A stretch of 64,000 nucleotides of DNA from Bradymonas sediminis. GTDB taxonomy: Bacteria; Myxococcota_A; Bradymonadia; Bradymonadales; Bradymonadaceae. Positions 25,560 to 34,674 of this stretch are shown piece by piece. Both the position numbers and the translations under genes were made by a program. Below the pieces are notes generated by a model. That model searched no databases and was not told the origin of the DNA. It saw nothing but the letters and a program-made list of their open reading frames with translations. Each line of letters begins with the position of its first letter. Position 1 is the first letter of the stretch. The DNA lies in the NCBI RefSeq assembly GCF_003258315.1, contig NZ_CP030032.1:4633501-4697500 (forward strand), read 5' to 3'.

Positions 25560-26102
25560 GGGGTGTCGATAAAGGCGTGCCGACGAGCGCTGTATATTGG
25601 TGTCGAGATCGTGCCGTCTGCGGAGGGAATCGTCAACCGGTTCTTCTTCCTTCCCGCAGCCCAACCCCACCTCCAAGCCCTCCTCCCTCAAAAAACCGCG
25701 CTTCCGGGCGCGTAGAGAGGGCGAAGGCCGACAAACCCAAAACCCCGCCAACGCGAATATCGGCGCCAACGCCAGGTTCGTCGCGCCCTCGCTTACGACC
25801 CAAGCGGGCTGGCGCGCCAGCTTTATAAACGCGTGCAGACCGTCGAATCGATGCTCGGTCCGCTGAGCGTCACGCACCCAACCATTGCCCAGACCGACCG
25901 CCTGCTAAATAACCCGCGCTTGGGAAGCGAGCGACACCAGACCATCACGTTGGCGCGCCGCGCCCTGCTCGGCCGATTCCCCGGCTTAAGCCCCGACGGC
26001 CGTGAGCGCGCCCCAAATATCTACACCCTGGCGCCGGAGCGCTGGGAGCAGGGAAGCGCTCATAAGGAACCGCTTGTGCGGTATTTGAAGGGGGATATTT
26101 GA
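25560..26102 (+). pseudogene. Probable decayed coding region of unknown identity
   Basis: One frame reads protein-like across most of this interval. It opens with CRRALYIGVEIVPSAEG and NRFFFLPAAQPH, meets an in-frame TAG at 25713, then continues with LAYDPSGLARQLYKRV and a long open stretch to a TGA at 26100-26102. No start with a ribosome-binding site fits the whole span, and two TGA codons block it upstream. This looks like a gene broken by at least one nonsense change. I cannot name the family. The rest of 25447-26199 has no other supported gene. Confidence 0.35.
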
Positions 26103-26199
26103 TCTGTGGGCGAATGAGGGGGAAGGTGAATCCTGTATAAACCAGTGACTCATAGCTATCCGCCGATTTCTAAAATTTATACCCCTTCCGAGATACACC

Positions 26200-27147
26200 A
26201 TGTCTGACATCCCAAGCCTGATCATTCACGGGGGAGCCGGAAGCTCCCTTGGCGATCCGTCGCGCGCCGGCCGGATTCGAGACGCCTTATTTGCGGTGCT
26301 CGACCCGCTCTATGAGATGCTCCTGGCCGGGGCAACCGCAAAAGAAGCGGTGCTCGCCGGGTGCCGCATGCTCGAAGATGATCCGCTCTTCAACGCCGGG
26401 ACCGGCTCGGCCATCCAGTCTGACGGCCAGATCCGCATGAGCGCGTCGCTGATGGACGGCGCCAGCCAGCGCTTTAGCGGGGTGATCAACGCCATGCGGC
26501 TGGCCCATCCGATCGACCTCGCCGCGCATCTTCAGGGCGAGCGAGACCGCGTGCTCGACGGCGCCGGGGCGCTTGAGCTGATGAGAGAGTTGGGCGTGCC
26601 GCCCCACGACCCGCTCGTCGAGCGGCGGTTTCGCCGGTGGCTGGACGAGCGCGAGCGCGGCTTCTCAAAAGACGCGGTCAATGTGGTCGCAGGCGAAGGA
26701 GATGATCGCGGACAGGGGACGATCGGCGTGGTCGCCCGGGATACCCACGGACGTCTATGCGCAGGCACTTCGACCGGCGGGCGCGGGTTCGAGCGCGTCG
26801 GGCGCGTCAGCGACTCGGCGACGCCCGCGGGCAATTACGCCGATAAGGCCTGCGCCGTCAGCGCCACCGGCATCGGCGAAGACATCCTCGACATATGCTT
26901 GAGCGCTCGCCTGTGCGTCCGCGTGACCGACGGGATGAGCCTCGAGCGGGCGCTGCGCCGAACTTTTGATGAGTGCCACAACCAGAACCTTCGCCTGGGC
27001 GCCATCGCCATCGGGGCCGACGGACGCATCGGGTGGGGCAAAACCAGCGATATTTTGCTGGCCGCCTACCGCGTCGGCGACCGGCAGGGTGACACGATCT
27101 CGGCGCCTGTTGGAACATATGTTGCGACCCTGTCGCCCTTACCCTAA
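26200..27147 (+). CDS. iaaA: Isoaspartyl peptidase / plant-type (type 2) asparaginase
   Basis: The protein is 315 aa, the normal length for this Ntn-hydrolase family. The N-terminus has IHGGAG, and FNAGTGSA follows near residue 64. The autoprocessing site is GQGTIGVVA with the nucleophile Thr at about 174, so the chain should self-cleave into alpha and beta subunits. The beta subunit starts at that Thr and has STGG near 191 and GNYAD near 212 as substrate-binding elements. The enzyme hydrolyses isoaspartyl dipeptides and L-asparagine in the cytoplasm. It is a single-gene unit with a weak GAG ribosome-binding site. The symbol reflects family membership rather than proven activity. Confidence 0.9.
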   Translation: MSDIPSLIIHGGAGSSLGDPSRAGRIRDALFAVLDPLYEMLLAGATAKEAVLAGCRMLEDDPLFNAGTGSAIQSDGQIRMSASLMDGASQRFSGVINAMRLAHPIDLAAHLQGERDRVLDGAGALELMRELGVPPHDPLVERRFRRWLDERERGFSKDAVNVVAGEGDDRGQGTIGVVARDTHGRLCAGTSTGGRGFERVGRVSDSATPAGNYADKACAVSATGIGEDILDICLSARLCVRVTDGMSLERALRRTFDECHNQNLRLGAIAIGADGRIGWGKTSDILLAAYRVGDRQGDTISAPVGTYVATLSPLP

Positions 27148-27159
27148 CTCGCAGATTTA

Positions 27160-27372
27160 GGACCCCAGGGCGAGTTCCAAGTACCCCCAGGTCGCGACTT
27201 TGGGACCCATGAACACACCCAGCCTCTGTCCTAAGTCCTGTTTGCGGGGCTCTGGACCCACCCACCCCCCACCCTTAACCCGCGTTTGCGGCACCCGGGG
27301 GGCACCTACCCCCCACCCCTAATCCGGGTCGGCGGGGCATCCGACCCACCCTGGCGGTGTCCCTGGTCCCGA
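27160..27372. repeat. Degenerate 44-bp tandem repeats, strongly C-rich on the plus strand
   Basis: About four units with a 44-bp period start near 27197, 27241, 27285 and 27329. They align through TTTGCGGGGC/TTTGCGGCAC, GACCCACC and CCCCCCACCC blocks. Between units the C tracts reach 6-8 bases. No gene overlaps. The rest of 27148-27738 (591 bp) shows no other supported feature except the promoter region of the following gene. Confidence 0.55.
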
Positions 27373-27738
27373 TTATGGGGATTTACCCATAGGTATAGGC
27401 GAAAACGCCGGCTCCGACGATGTAAACAGCACGGTGGTCCGCTGCCGCTGCAGATAGGTATCCATCCGCCACACCATGATGCTCCCGAGCGGTAGACAGC
27501 TATGTATACCATCCCACAAGCACTTCCCCCGCCTGCGCTCCAAGACCACAGCTTCCGCTGGAAGGTCGGGATCTGACAGCGCCGGCCTCAGCGTGCTTGA
27601 GACTGCCCTGCTCGATGAAGCGAATTCTATCAACCCAAGCTATAACCCCGTATCACGATCAATATAGATTTGAGAGTTTCCCGCTGCCCCGGTATATATA
27701 ATGGCCAATCACAATACTCGTTAAAATAGGGGCGAGCC

Positions 27739-28617
27739 GTGGCGTTGGAGATACTTGAAGCACCCGAAGAAGCGTGGGCTGAGGAGTATGAATGGTCGGA
27801 GGGGGAGCGGTTTGAGCTGAAGGTTCCGCAGGATCGCTCGGCGCGGGTGATGTTGTTGCCGCTGTGGGGGTGGGTGCGGGTGGTTTATCGGTACCGCTTT
27901 ACCTGGCATGTCGCGGATGCCGACACGATAGACCGGATCGACGCGGATGTTTTTGAGGGGCCGGGGGGACGCGTGCTCGTCGTTGCGCAATATGACGGCG
28001 TGGAGGAGGAGTTGCCGTTTGGTGAGGATGATTATACCCACAACAGCGGGGCAAATGTGTGGGAGGCACCGGCGCGGGTTGCCGAGGTGCCGCTGGAATT
28101 GGTGGATGTGGGGGGCCGGCGGGAGTTTCAAAATTGGCTGCTCGACGGTGTGGCACCGGTTGCTTCTCATTGGCATCGGTCGCGCGATATCGGGATCGAT
28201 GCCCGTTTCGAGAAGGTGAGCGTGGTCGATCCCGCGGAGCTCGCCGATTGGCTCGTCGAGGCGGCGACGGAGCTTAAAGAAGAACTCGGGCTGGGCTGGC
28301 GAACGCGCGATATCAGCGTCGCCGACGCGCCGCGGATGGTCGTTCACTACCCGGACGGGCGCTTTCAGATCGGCGCGGTGGCCGCCTGGGCGCTGGGCTA
28401 TGAGGGCCGCGTCGGGGGCGTCGATTTTATGATGGTGCTCGTCTTTGAGCGGTGGCGCAGCGGCAAGCTTCGCCAGCATGGGCAAATGGTCTGGGGCGAC
28501 GCGATCGAAGCGGTGGTCGACGCCTACGGTGAAGAAGGGCTTGCCAGGCTTTTGACCGGTGTGCTCTTCGAGCGGAATGCGTGGAAATTGCAGGGGATGA
28601 TGTATCCGTCGGAGTGA
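27739..28617 (+). CDS. Hypothetical protein, 292 aa
   Basis: The protein uses a GTG start with AGGGGCG just upstream. It is acidic and tryptophan-rich, without signal peptide or membrane segments, so it is probably cytoplasmic. The sequence alternates short beta-type stretches (about 35-130, including WVRVVYRYRFTWHV) with a helical C-terminal half (about 165-290). I recognise no catalytic motif or family. It is followed by further unknown genes on the same strand up to the NYN nuclease, with gaps of about 200 bp that argue against a tight operon. Confidence 0.6.
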   Translation: MALEILEAPEEAWAEEYEWSEGERFELKVPQDRSARVMLLPLWGWVRVVYRYRFTWHVADADTIDRIDADVFEGPGGRVLVVAQYDGVEEELPFGEDDYTHNSGANVWEAPARVAEVPLELVDVGGRREFQNWLLDGVAPVASHWHRSRDIGIDARFEKVSVVDPAELADWLVEAATELKEELGLGWRTRDISVADAPRMVVHYPDGRFQIGAVAAWALGYEGRVGGVDFMMVLVFERWRSGKLRQHGQMVWGDAIEAVVDAYGEEGLARLLTGVLFERNAWKLQGMMYPSE

Positions 28618-28646
28618 TTTAGTTTGACACAGGTCTAGATGGGACG

Positions 28647-28790
28647 GTGAATTTAGGCTTCGACCGCAGTGAAGTCTTTGCGCCGCTGCCCATCAAATCC
28701 GATCAATTCGAAGCGTTTATGGAGTGGGAAGCCCGGCGAGAATTCAAATCGCGGGTGCGTAAAGATGGGTATAACTGGAAGCGGCGTTAA
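28647..28790 (+). CDS. Possible small ORF or gene remnant
   Basis: A GTG-initiated frame of 47 aa ends in a basic tail (FKSRVRKDGYNWKRR) with a plausible helix before it (FEAFMEWEARREF). The composition is protein-like and the interval is otherwise empty, but there is no good ribosome-binding site. It may be the 3' remnant of a longer lost gene or a short regulator. Confidence 0.3.
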   Translation: MNLGFDRSEVFAPLPIKSDQFEAFMEWEARREFKSRVRKDGYNWKRR

Positions 28791-28831
28791 GTCCCTGTGT
28801 GTAGGTGCAAAAATTCGAAAGGAGTAATTAG

Positions 28832-29512
28832 ATGAATAAACGAGAGCGTGTCAGTCAAATTTTGAGTCGTCTTGAATATACCGGTGAGGACCTATTGGAT
28901 CTGTCGGACGATATCTGGCTGGGTATTGACCATAATAACCCCGATGAGCTTGAAGAAGGCGTTGCTTTTAAACGCGAATATAACAAGGCGATGACTGAAT
29001 TTGCGCGAGTCTCCGAGAATATCCAACGCCTTATCGCTGACTTCACACAGGTCAAGGCGGACGACGAGGCAACGCCCGCCGACGCGGACTCCGACAATAT
29101 CGAGCATGAACGCATTATCCGCGAACTCGACCGCACCGAAAGCCACACGCTCGATGAGGACTTCCGCTACAAACGCCCCTTTGGCTTCGTTTTTAAAGAC
29201 CACGCCGTCAAAGACCTTCGCACATGGCGCGCGGTCTACGAGCATGCCTGCCATATGCTCGTTCGACTTCAGGGAGAGGCTTTCAAGCGCGTAACGGTGG
29301 CCGACGAATTTGCTACCAATCGCGGCAACCGAATCTTCGCAGACACCGGTGAAAATATGCGTCTCGGTGTCGAAATAAGCCCCGGGCTTTTCGCTGAAAT
29401 GAACTTCTCCGCGAATGATATCCGCGACCGCATCAAGGAGTTATTGACTTTTTTCGGCTACGATTGGGGCTTGTTTATTGTGTATTTGCGAGAGGATCGG
29501 GACGCGGATTGA
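28832..29512 (+). CDS. Hypothetical protein with a C-terminal domain seen in defence-type genes
   Basis: The protein is 226 aa behind a strong AAAGGAG site. The N-terminal 95 residues are helical and acidic, possibly coiled. The C-terminal 115 residues contain KRPFGFVFKDHAVKDLRTW, an aromatic block, and MNFSANDIRDRIKELLTFFGY. That last pattern, (N/S)xSAxxI followed by a helix and FGY, occurs at the end of many uncharacterised proteins near restriction and other defence genes; I recall this from the families and cannot verify it here. No nuclease or ATPase motif is visible. It lies between the 292-aa unknown protein and the NYN nuclease on the same strand. Confidence 0.6.
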   Translation: MNKRERVSQILSRLEYTGEDLLDLSDDIWLGIDHNNPDELEEGVAFKREYNKAMTEFARVSENIQRLIADFTQVKADDEATPADADSDNIEHERIIRELDRTESHTLDEDFRYKRPFGFVFKDHAVKDLRTWRAVYEHACHMLVRLQGEAFKRVTVADEFATNRGNRIFADTGENMRLGVEISPGLFAEMNFSANDIRDRIKELLTFFGYDWGLFIVYLREDRDAD

Positions 29513-29574
29513 TAGAGATAATAAAGGAGATGCCACGGCATTGTTTTGCTATATTGGCTTTGTTCGAGCGGTAA

Positions 29575-29796
29575 CAAAACCACCGAGAAAACCTGACGAA
29601 TCGACTGTCACGTAGGGCCTTGTTCCCAGAGGTAGCGGTCGATTTGCCAAATTTGAGTAGCACATTGAGCCGCATGCGTGATCGTTTAAGGCGTCCAACT
29701 GCCCCAAAAAAAACATTAAAAAAGGCCATGGAAAATGATCTGTTGTGGATTCTCGACGTCCTAAGCAAGAGGCATGACCATGACCTTCGAAAATGA
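29575..29796 (+). other. Short open frame overlapping the NYN nuclease start
   Basis: This frame is open from the TAA at 29572 to the TGA at 29794-29796. It reads as a basic helix (MRDRLRRPTAPKKTLKKAME from 29674) followed by NDLLWILDVLSKRHDHD. Its end overlaps the nuclease start by 17 bp. It could be a small coupled gene or a decayed one; there is no good ribosome-binding site. The rest of 29513-29779 holds nothing I can support. Confidence 0.25.
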
Positions 29797-30556
29797 TAAT
29801 CCGATCCGCGCTTATCTGGCAAACGTGACCTGTGCCCCCTGTTTCCTGCAAACCAAAACCCCAATGCTCGCGATATTAAACCCACTCGACATCTCGATCT
29901 CACCGCCCGAGATAATCGCTCTCTACATCCTGCTGCTCGCCGTTGTAACCGCTCTCTTGTATCTCTACCTCCGAATTTTAAGGAGAGGACGCGACCCAAC
30001 GAGAGAAGGCTACCCAGTCGATGATGGCTCAGGTCGTAATGATAGATGGCGAGCGCCGCGGCCGTCCCTTGATGCAACGGGCTGGACCCTACTCGTTGAC
30101 GGCAGTAATTTTGCTTATAGAGACCTCTATGATGGCTCAAAGGAGGTCCGCTTGAGCCATCTGCAGGACGTTCTCGACGCCCTCGGGCGCCGCTTCGAAC
30201 ACGCTGATATTCAGGTCTTCTGCGACGCCAATCTGCGCTATAAATTTGATAAAGAAGACAAGAACCAATTTCTGGCGCGGGTTAAATGCCCCAACCCTTC
30301 ATTCCACGAGACGCACGGTAAAGCCGCAGATGAGGTTTTGTTAAAATACGCGCGCAGAAACCCTAATAGCATCGTCGTTTCCAACGATAGATTCCGCGAC
30401 GACGACCAACTCCAACAGCGTGTGGGCGTTCCGCTGCTCAAAGTTGAGCTTGCAAATTCGCGGGTCTATTTGAAGCCAGCCGTTGACTTCTTCGGCGACC
30501 CAAATCAACCGTTTAAGAACTCTCGGACGCCACTGCGCAAATTGTTTGAATCCTGA
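29780..30556 (+). CDS. Membrane-tethered NYN-domain ribonuclease (Zc3h12a/Regnase-like)
   Basis: The protein is 258 aa. I prefer the ATG at 29780 because AAGAGG then sits 7 nt away; an ATG two codons earlier would be too close. One membrane span (about residues 42-64) precedes a soluble NYN/PIN-like domain (about 98-250). Its acidic metal site is formed by Asp in LLVDGSNFAY, Asp in FCDANLR, the pair in GKAADE, and NDRFRDDD. These match the Zc3h12a-type RNase family, which cleaves structured RNA. Anchoring to the membrane is unusual for the fold in bacteria and suggests RNA decay at the inner membrane or a defence role. It is convergent with the sulfur-binding-domain-like protein. Confidence 0.8.
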   Translation: MTFENDNPIRAYLANVTCAPCFLQTKTPMLAILNPLDISISPPEIIALYILLLAVVTALLYLYLRILRRGRDPTREGYPVDDGSGRNDRWRAPRPSLDATGWTLLVDGSNFAYRDLYDGSKEVRLSHLQDVLDALGRRFEHADIQVFCDANLRYKFDKEDKNQFLARVKCPNPSFHETHGKAADEVLLKYARRNPNSIVVSNDRFRDDDQLQQRVGVPLLKVELANSRVYLKPAVDFFGDPNQPFKNSRTPLRKLFES

Positions 30557-30619
30557 GCGAGATCACGTTCTCATCAACTTTTTTGGATCGAGGCTTAATA
30601 AGGAGCGATCGCGCCCCCC

Positions 30620-31657
30620 TCACCGCCCCGCCCACTCCAACACCACATCATGCATCTGGCGAACGGGCGACCAGCGCCGCGCCTCGACCGATACCGGCGT
30701 GTACACTCCCTGGTAGCGATACGAGAGCGCATCTGCTTCTCGGGCCTCTTCTTCCTGGGTAAATACGAGGATCTGCTCGGCGTCCATCAGGGTGTCGAGG
30801 ACCTCCCAGCCGTCGTATTGCCGGCTCGAGAGTGACCAGTGGAGCCGCATGTCGGCGTCTTGTGTGGCGTCGGATTCGCGGGCGTCCTCCAGGTGCCAGG
30901 CGGTGTCGGCGATAAAGAGCGCGCTGGTCTCGGGGCTGAGTATATGCGCCGAGGCGGCGTCCGGTTGGATGCCGACCGCGAGGTGCGCTTGCAGGGCGTC
31001 GGCGGTGTAGGATTCGTGGCGCTTAAACTTCGTCAAGAGGTGTTGGTCAGCGGGCGTGTCGTCTGGGTTGGAGGCGGAGTTTGGGGTCGAAGGGGCGGGT
31101 CGAAATGCGGGCGTTTGGGGCTCCAATCCGAAGTCGGCCAGCGCCTCCTCGAAGGCGTGTGAGCAATATTGGTTGAGCAAGAATGTCACAATATTCTGGC
31201 GAAGATGGGGGTCGCCGGTGATGGCGACCCAGGCGGCCGGGTCGAGGACGCCCACGGTGGTGTCGGGGCTGTGCTGGGTGGGGGAGGCGGGTGCCGCCGG
31301 GACGTCCTCGCAATATTGGCCCCAACTCATCACGCGCCAAAACCGATGGCGCTGCAATCGCCAGAAGGGGTATTGGGCCGTCGCCGAGCCGCCCAGCGGG
31401 GCGGCCCAGCGCTCCAGGAGTTCGGTGATGCGCTCTTTATGCAGGTCGAAGGACAGCACGTTGGTCTTCTGGCGCGTGCTCCACGCGATGATATAGAGCA
31501 GCAGCACCGCCTGCGCGGGGCCTTCGTCGTGGGTGCCGGGCAGGCGGAAGAATCCGCCGCCGAAGCCGTCGAGCAGGCGAAACCACTCGGTGGCGGTTTG
31601 GGCGTCGGCGTTGGTCCACAGAAGATCGAAGTCGGGGATGCGTGGCGGGGTTTTCAT
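30620..31657 (-). CDS. Putative modified-DNA reader: sulfur-binding-like domain plus DUF3427-like domain
   Basis: The protein is 345 aa. The N-terminal 120 residues resemble the sulfur-binding domain of ScoMcrA-type type IV restriction enzymes: a helix AQAVLLLYIIAW, then a helical LHKERITELLERW, then the signature YPFWRLQRHRFWRV. The C-terminal part (about 220-345) follows the DUF3427 layout: Y.A.ALQAHL, a beta strand SALFIADT, FHW-like LHWSLSS, ILVFTQEE, and YRYQGVYTPVSVE. There is no HNH or PD-(D/E)XK motif, so cleavage would need a partner. Reading of phosphorothioate or otherwise modified DNA is inferred. It is unrelated in orientation to cysK downstream and convergent with the NYN RNase. 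Confidence 0.55.
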   Translation of the reverse strand: MKTPPRIPDFDLLWTNADAQTATEWFRLLDGFGGGFFRLPGTHDEGPAQAVLLLYIIAWSTRQKTNVLSFDLHKERITELLERWAAPLGGSATAQYPFWRLQRHRFWRVMSWGQYCEDVPAAPASPTQHSPDTTVGVLDPAAWVAITGDPHLRQNIVTFLLNQYCSHAFEEALADFGLEPQTPAFRPAPSTPNSASNPDDTPADQHLLTKFKRHESYTADALQAHLAVGIQPDAASAHILSPETSALFIADTAWHLEDARESDATQDADMRLHWSLSSRQYDGWEVLDTLMDAEQILVFTQEEEAREADALSYRYQGVYTPVSVEARRWSPVRQMHDVVLEWAGR

Positions 31658-31801
31658 GAGATACTCTCGCTGGGGGATAGGGGCCGAGGTACGCCTGTAT
31701 CATGCCCAGCGGGTGAGAAATCGTCAAAAGCACGTTGTTCGTGATGCGATCACTTAACGAAGAATTCCTGTTTCAACACCAGCCGCCATTCCCCCCACTT
31801 C

Positions 31802-32755
31802 TCACCAACTCTTCAGCCACTCCGCGCTATAATAGCGGTCGAGTGAATCCGGGAGCACCGTGACGATGGGGCCGTCGAAGTCGCCGCTTTTGGCCAGGCG
31901 GATGGCCGCGGCGACGTTGACGCCGGATGAGCCGCCGACGACGAGTCCTTCTTCGCGGACCAGGCGTTTGGTGACGGCGATGGCTTCTTCGTCGGGGATT
32001 TGCAGGGCGTCGTCGATGATGCTGATGTCGAGGGTGTCGGGGACCGTGGAGGAGCCGATGCCCTCGGCGGAGTAGGGGCCGTTGGGGGTCGGGGCGCCGT
32101 CGCGCACCCACCCGGCCAGCCCGGAGCCAACGGGGTCGGCGAGGATGACTTTGACGTCCGGGAGTTTGGCTTTGAGGCTTCGGGCGACGCCGGTGATGGT
32201 GCCGCCGGTGCCGGCGGCGCAGACAAACGCGGCCAGGTTATTGTCCATCTGGGTGAGGATCTCGGGGCCGGTGGTGAGCTCGTGAACGCGGGGGTTGGCC
32301 TGGTTTTGGAATTGAGCGGTTAGGAACCAGCCGTTCTCATCGGCCAGGCGTTGGGCGACGTTTCGGAAGTTGTTGGGGCTTGAGAGGGGGCCGGGTTTGC
32401 TCAAGACGATCTCGGCGCCGAGCGTGGCGAGTGCCTGTCGCTTATCTGCAGACATGGTCTCGGGCATGACACAAACGAAGCGGTAGCCGCGGGCGGCGGC
32501 GACCAGGGCGAGTCCCATGCCGGTGTTGCCGGCGGTGCCTTCGACGAGGGTGTCGCCGGGCTTGATGACGCCTCGCGCTTCGGCGTCGTCGATGATGGAG
32601 ATAGCCGTGCGGTCTTTGATCGACCCGCCGGGGTTCATATGCTCACATTTGGCATAGATGGGGACCGGCAAATCCTGACTGATGCTCGTGAGTTCCACGA
32701 GCGGAGTGTTGCCAATATTGTCGAGAATGCTCTTTGTTCGCGCCGGAGTCGTCAT
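31802..32755 (-). CDS. cysK: Cysteine synthase A (O-acetylserine sulfhydrylase)
   Basis: The protein is 317 aa, typical for CysK. The PLP lysine is K47 in NPGGSIKDR. The substrate loop is EGTAGNTGMGLA and the phosphate-binding loop is GTGGTITG. It converts O-acetylserine and sulfide to cysteine in the cytoplasm. A good AAGGCG site precedes the ATG. It follows the malic enzyme gene on the minus strand after 119 bp, so co-transcription is possible but not required. CysM or cystathionine beta-synthase activity cannot be fully excluded, but no C-terminal CBS domain is present. Confidence 0.92.
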   Translation of the reverse strand: MTTPARTKSILDNIGNTPLVELTSISQDLPVPIYAKCEHMNPGGSIKDRTAISIIDDAEARGVIKPGDTLVEGTAGNTGMGLALVAAARGYRFVCVMPETMSADKRQALATLGAEIVLSKPGPLSSPNNFRNVAQRLADENGWFLTAQFQNQANPRVHELTTGPEILTQMDNNLAAFVCAAGTGGTITGVARSLKAKLPDVKVILADPVGSGLAGWVRDGAPTPNGPYSAEGIGSSTVPDTLDISIIDDALQIPDEEAIAVTKRLVREEGLVVGGSSGVNVAAAIRLAKSGDFDGPIVTVLPDSLDRYYSAEWLKSW

Positions 32756-32874
32756 TGAATCGCCTTGCCAGGTCTAGAGTTGATATTGTGTGAATGCCTT
32801 TGAGGTTTTTCCCAACCGTCGAACCTCTTAGGAGACACCACTTAAGTAGCAAATAAAGGGGCGTCTCTCCAACC

Positions 32875-34554
32875 TCAAACCGCGCTGCGCCGGTAGTTGC
32901 GGTAGCGCGGCCGCCAGAAATTGCGCTCGATGGACTCTTTGAGCTTCTTCTCGCTGGAGCGAAGGGCGACGTGGTCGACCTGTGCCTGGCGGCCCACGGC
33001 GAATGCGATGGCCTTGCTGAGCGCCTGAATCTCGGTGATCGGCGGGAGCAGCAACCTTTCGCCGGTGCGTACGATCGGTGAATATTCGGCGAGGGCGACG
33101 GCGGCGGCCATGAGCATATTGTCGGTGACGCGGGTGGCCTGGGAGGCGACGACGCCCAGCCCGATGCCCGGGAAGATATAGGCGTTATTGCATTGAGCGA
33201 TGCGAATTTCTTTGCCGTCGCGCGTGACGGGTCCGAAGGGGCTTCCGGTGGCGACCAGGGCCTGGCCGTCGGTCCATTCGAGGATGTCGGCGGGGGTCGC
33301 TTCGGCGCGGTCGGTCGGGTTGGACAGCGGCATGATGACCGGGTGTGGGCAGTTTGCGTGCATCGTCTCGATGAGCTCTTTGCTGAAGAGGCCGCGCTGG
33401 CCGGACACGCCGATGAGGATCGTCGGCTTGGCGAAGGCGACGACGCTTGAGAGGGAGGTGTCGGGCCAATCGTCGAAGCTGCTCGAGGGGTGGGCGAGTC
33501 GGCGTTGGGTTGGGTCTAAGTCTTTGGATTGGTCGGTTAAGAGGCCGTCTTTGTCGACCATATAGATGCGCTGGCGCGCGTCGGCCTCGCTCAACCCCTG
33601 GGCCTGCATGGCGCTGATGAGCTGCTCGGCGATGCCGCAGCCGGCTACGCCTGCGCCGACAAAGGCGATGCGTTGCTCCCTGAGTTTGGTGTCATTGGCC
33701 ATGCAGGCGGCAGTGAGCGTCGCCAGGCAAACCGCTGCGGTGCCCTGTACGTCGTCATTAAAGCTGCAGATCCGGTCGCGGTAGCGGTCGATGATCGGCA
33801 TCGCCCGGTCCAGGGCGAAGTCCTCGAATTGCAGCAAGACGTTGGGCCAGCGGCGTTTGAGCGCCTGGATGAAGAGCTCGATAAACTCGTGGTACTCCTC
33901 GTCATTGATGCGCGGATGGCGCCATCCCATATACATCGGGTCTTCGAGCGCGACCTGGTTATCGGTGCCGACGTCCAAAAGGATCGGCAGCGTATAGGCC
34001 GGGCTGATGCCGCCGCAGGCCGTGTAGAGCGAGAGCTTCCCGATCGGAATACCCATCCCGCCGATGCCCTGATCCCCCAGCCCCAGAATGCGCTCACCGT
34101 CGGTGACGACGATGACTTTGACTTTATCTTTAGTGACGCTTCGCAGGATATCGTCGATCCGGTCGCGGTCCGGGTAGGAGACGAAGATGCCGCGATAGTT
34201 GCGGTAGATCTTTGAGAAGTTTTCGCAGGCTTCGCCGACCGTGGGGGTGTAGATGATGGGCATCATCTCTTCGAGGTTCTCTTCGAGCAGCCGGTAAAAG
34301 ACGGTCTCGTTGTCGTCCTGAATTCCGCGCAAAAAGATATGCCGGTCGAGGTCGTTGGTGCAGCGAAGGTAGCGAGAATAAGCGCGCGCGACCTGCTCCT
34401 TAATGGTCTCGACCGTGCTCGGCAACAGCCCGATGAGGTTGAAGTCGATGCGCTCCTCGGGCGTAAAGGCGCTGCCTTTATTGAGCAGCGGGGAATCCAG
34501 GAGGGCAGGGCCTGCATAGGAGATATAGACGGGGCGGTCGGTCGGTTTGCTCAT
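32875..34554 (-). CDS. maeA: NAD-dependent malic enzyme
   Basis: The protein is 559 aa, the length of the large E. coli-type NAD enzyme. I start it at the ATG at 34554 with GAAGAG upstream; the longer frame adds an unrelated 31 residues. The catalytic Tyr is in [13 protein letters not shown], and the catalytic Lys/metal region is [16 protein letters not shown]. Asp is in the [10 protein letters not shown] motif, and the NAD-binding loop is [12 protein letters not shown]. It oxidatively decarboxylates malate to pyruvate and CO2 with NAD. It lies upstream of cysK on the same strand. Confidence 0.93.
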   Translation of the reverse strand: MSKPTDRPVYISYAGPALLDSPLLNKGSAFTPEERIDFNLIGLLPSTVETIKEQVARAYSRYLRCTNDLDRHIFLRGIQDDNETVFYRLLEENLEEMMPIIYTPTVGEACENFSKIYRNYRGIFVSYPDRDRIDDILRSVTKDKVKVIVVTDGERILGLGDQGIGGMGIPIGKLSLYTACGGISPAYTLPILLDVGTDNQVALEDPMYMGWRHPRINDEEYHEFIELFIQALKRRWPNVLLQFEDFALDRAMPIIDRYRDRICSFNDDVQGTAAVCLATLTAACMANDTKLREQRIAFVGAGVAGCGIAEQLISAMQAQGLSEADARQRIYMVDKDGLLTDQSKDLDPTQRRLAHPSSSFDDWPDTSLSSVVAFAKPTILIGVSGQRGLFSKELIETMHANCPHPVIMPLSNPTDRAEATPADILEWTDGQALVATGSPFGPVTRDGKEIRIAQCNNAYIFPGIGLGVVASQATRVTDNMLMAAAVALAEYSPIVRTGERLLLPPITEIQALSKAIAFAVGRQAQVDHVALRSSEKKLKESIERNFWRPRYRNYRRSAV

Positions 34555-34674
34555 TTGATTGTTCTCTTCAATAGTTACTACGACAAAGCCGTTCAGGCGT
34601 AACACGAATAATTCCAGTGCTACACGAAGCCTCGCCCGAATGACCACCCCTAATTAAGTGTTTTTTGGGGGGCG

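Noticed and set aside
29530-29580. Possible insertion-sequence end near GGCTTTGTTCGAGCGG
   Set aside because: It is reminiscent of IS5-type ends, but no matching inverted end, target duplication or transposase is nearby.
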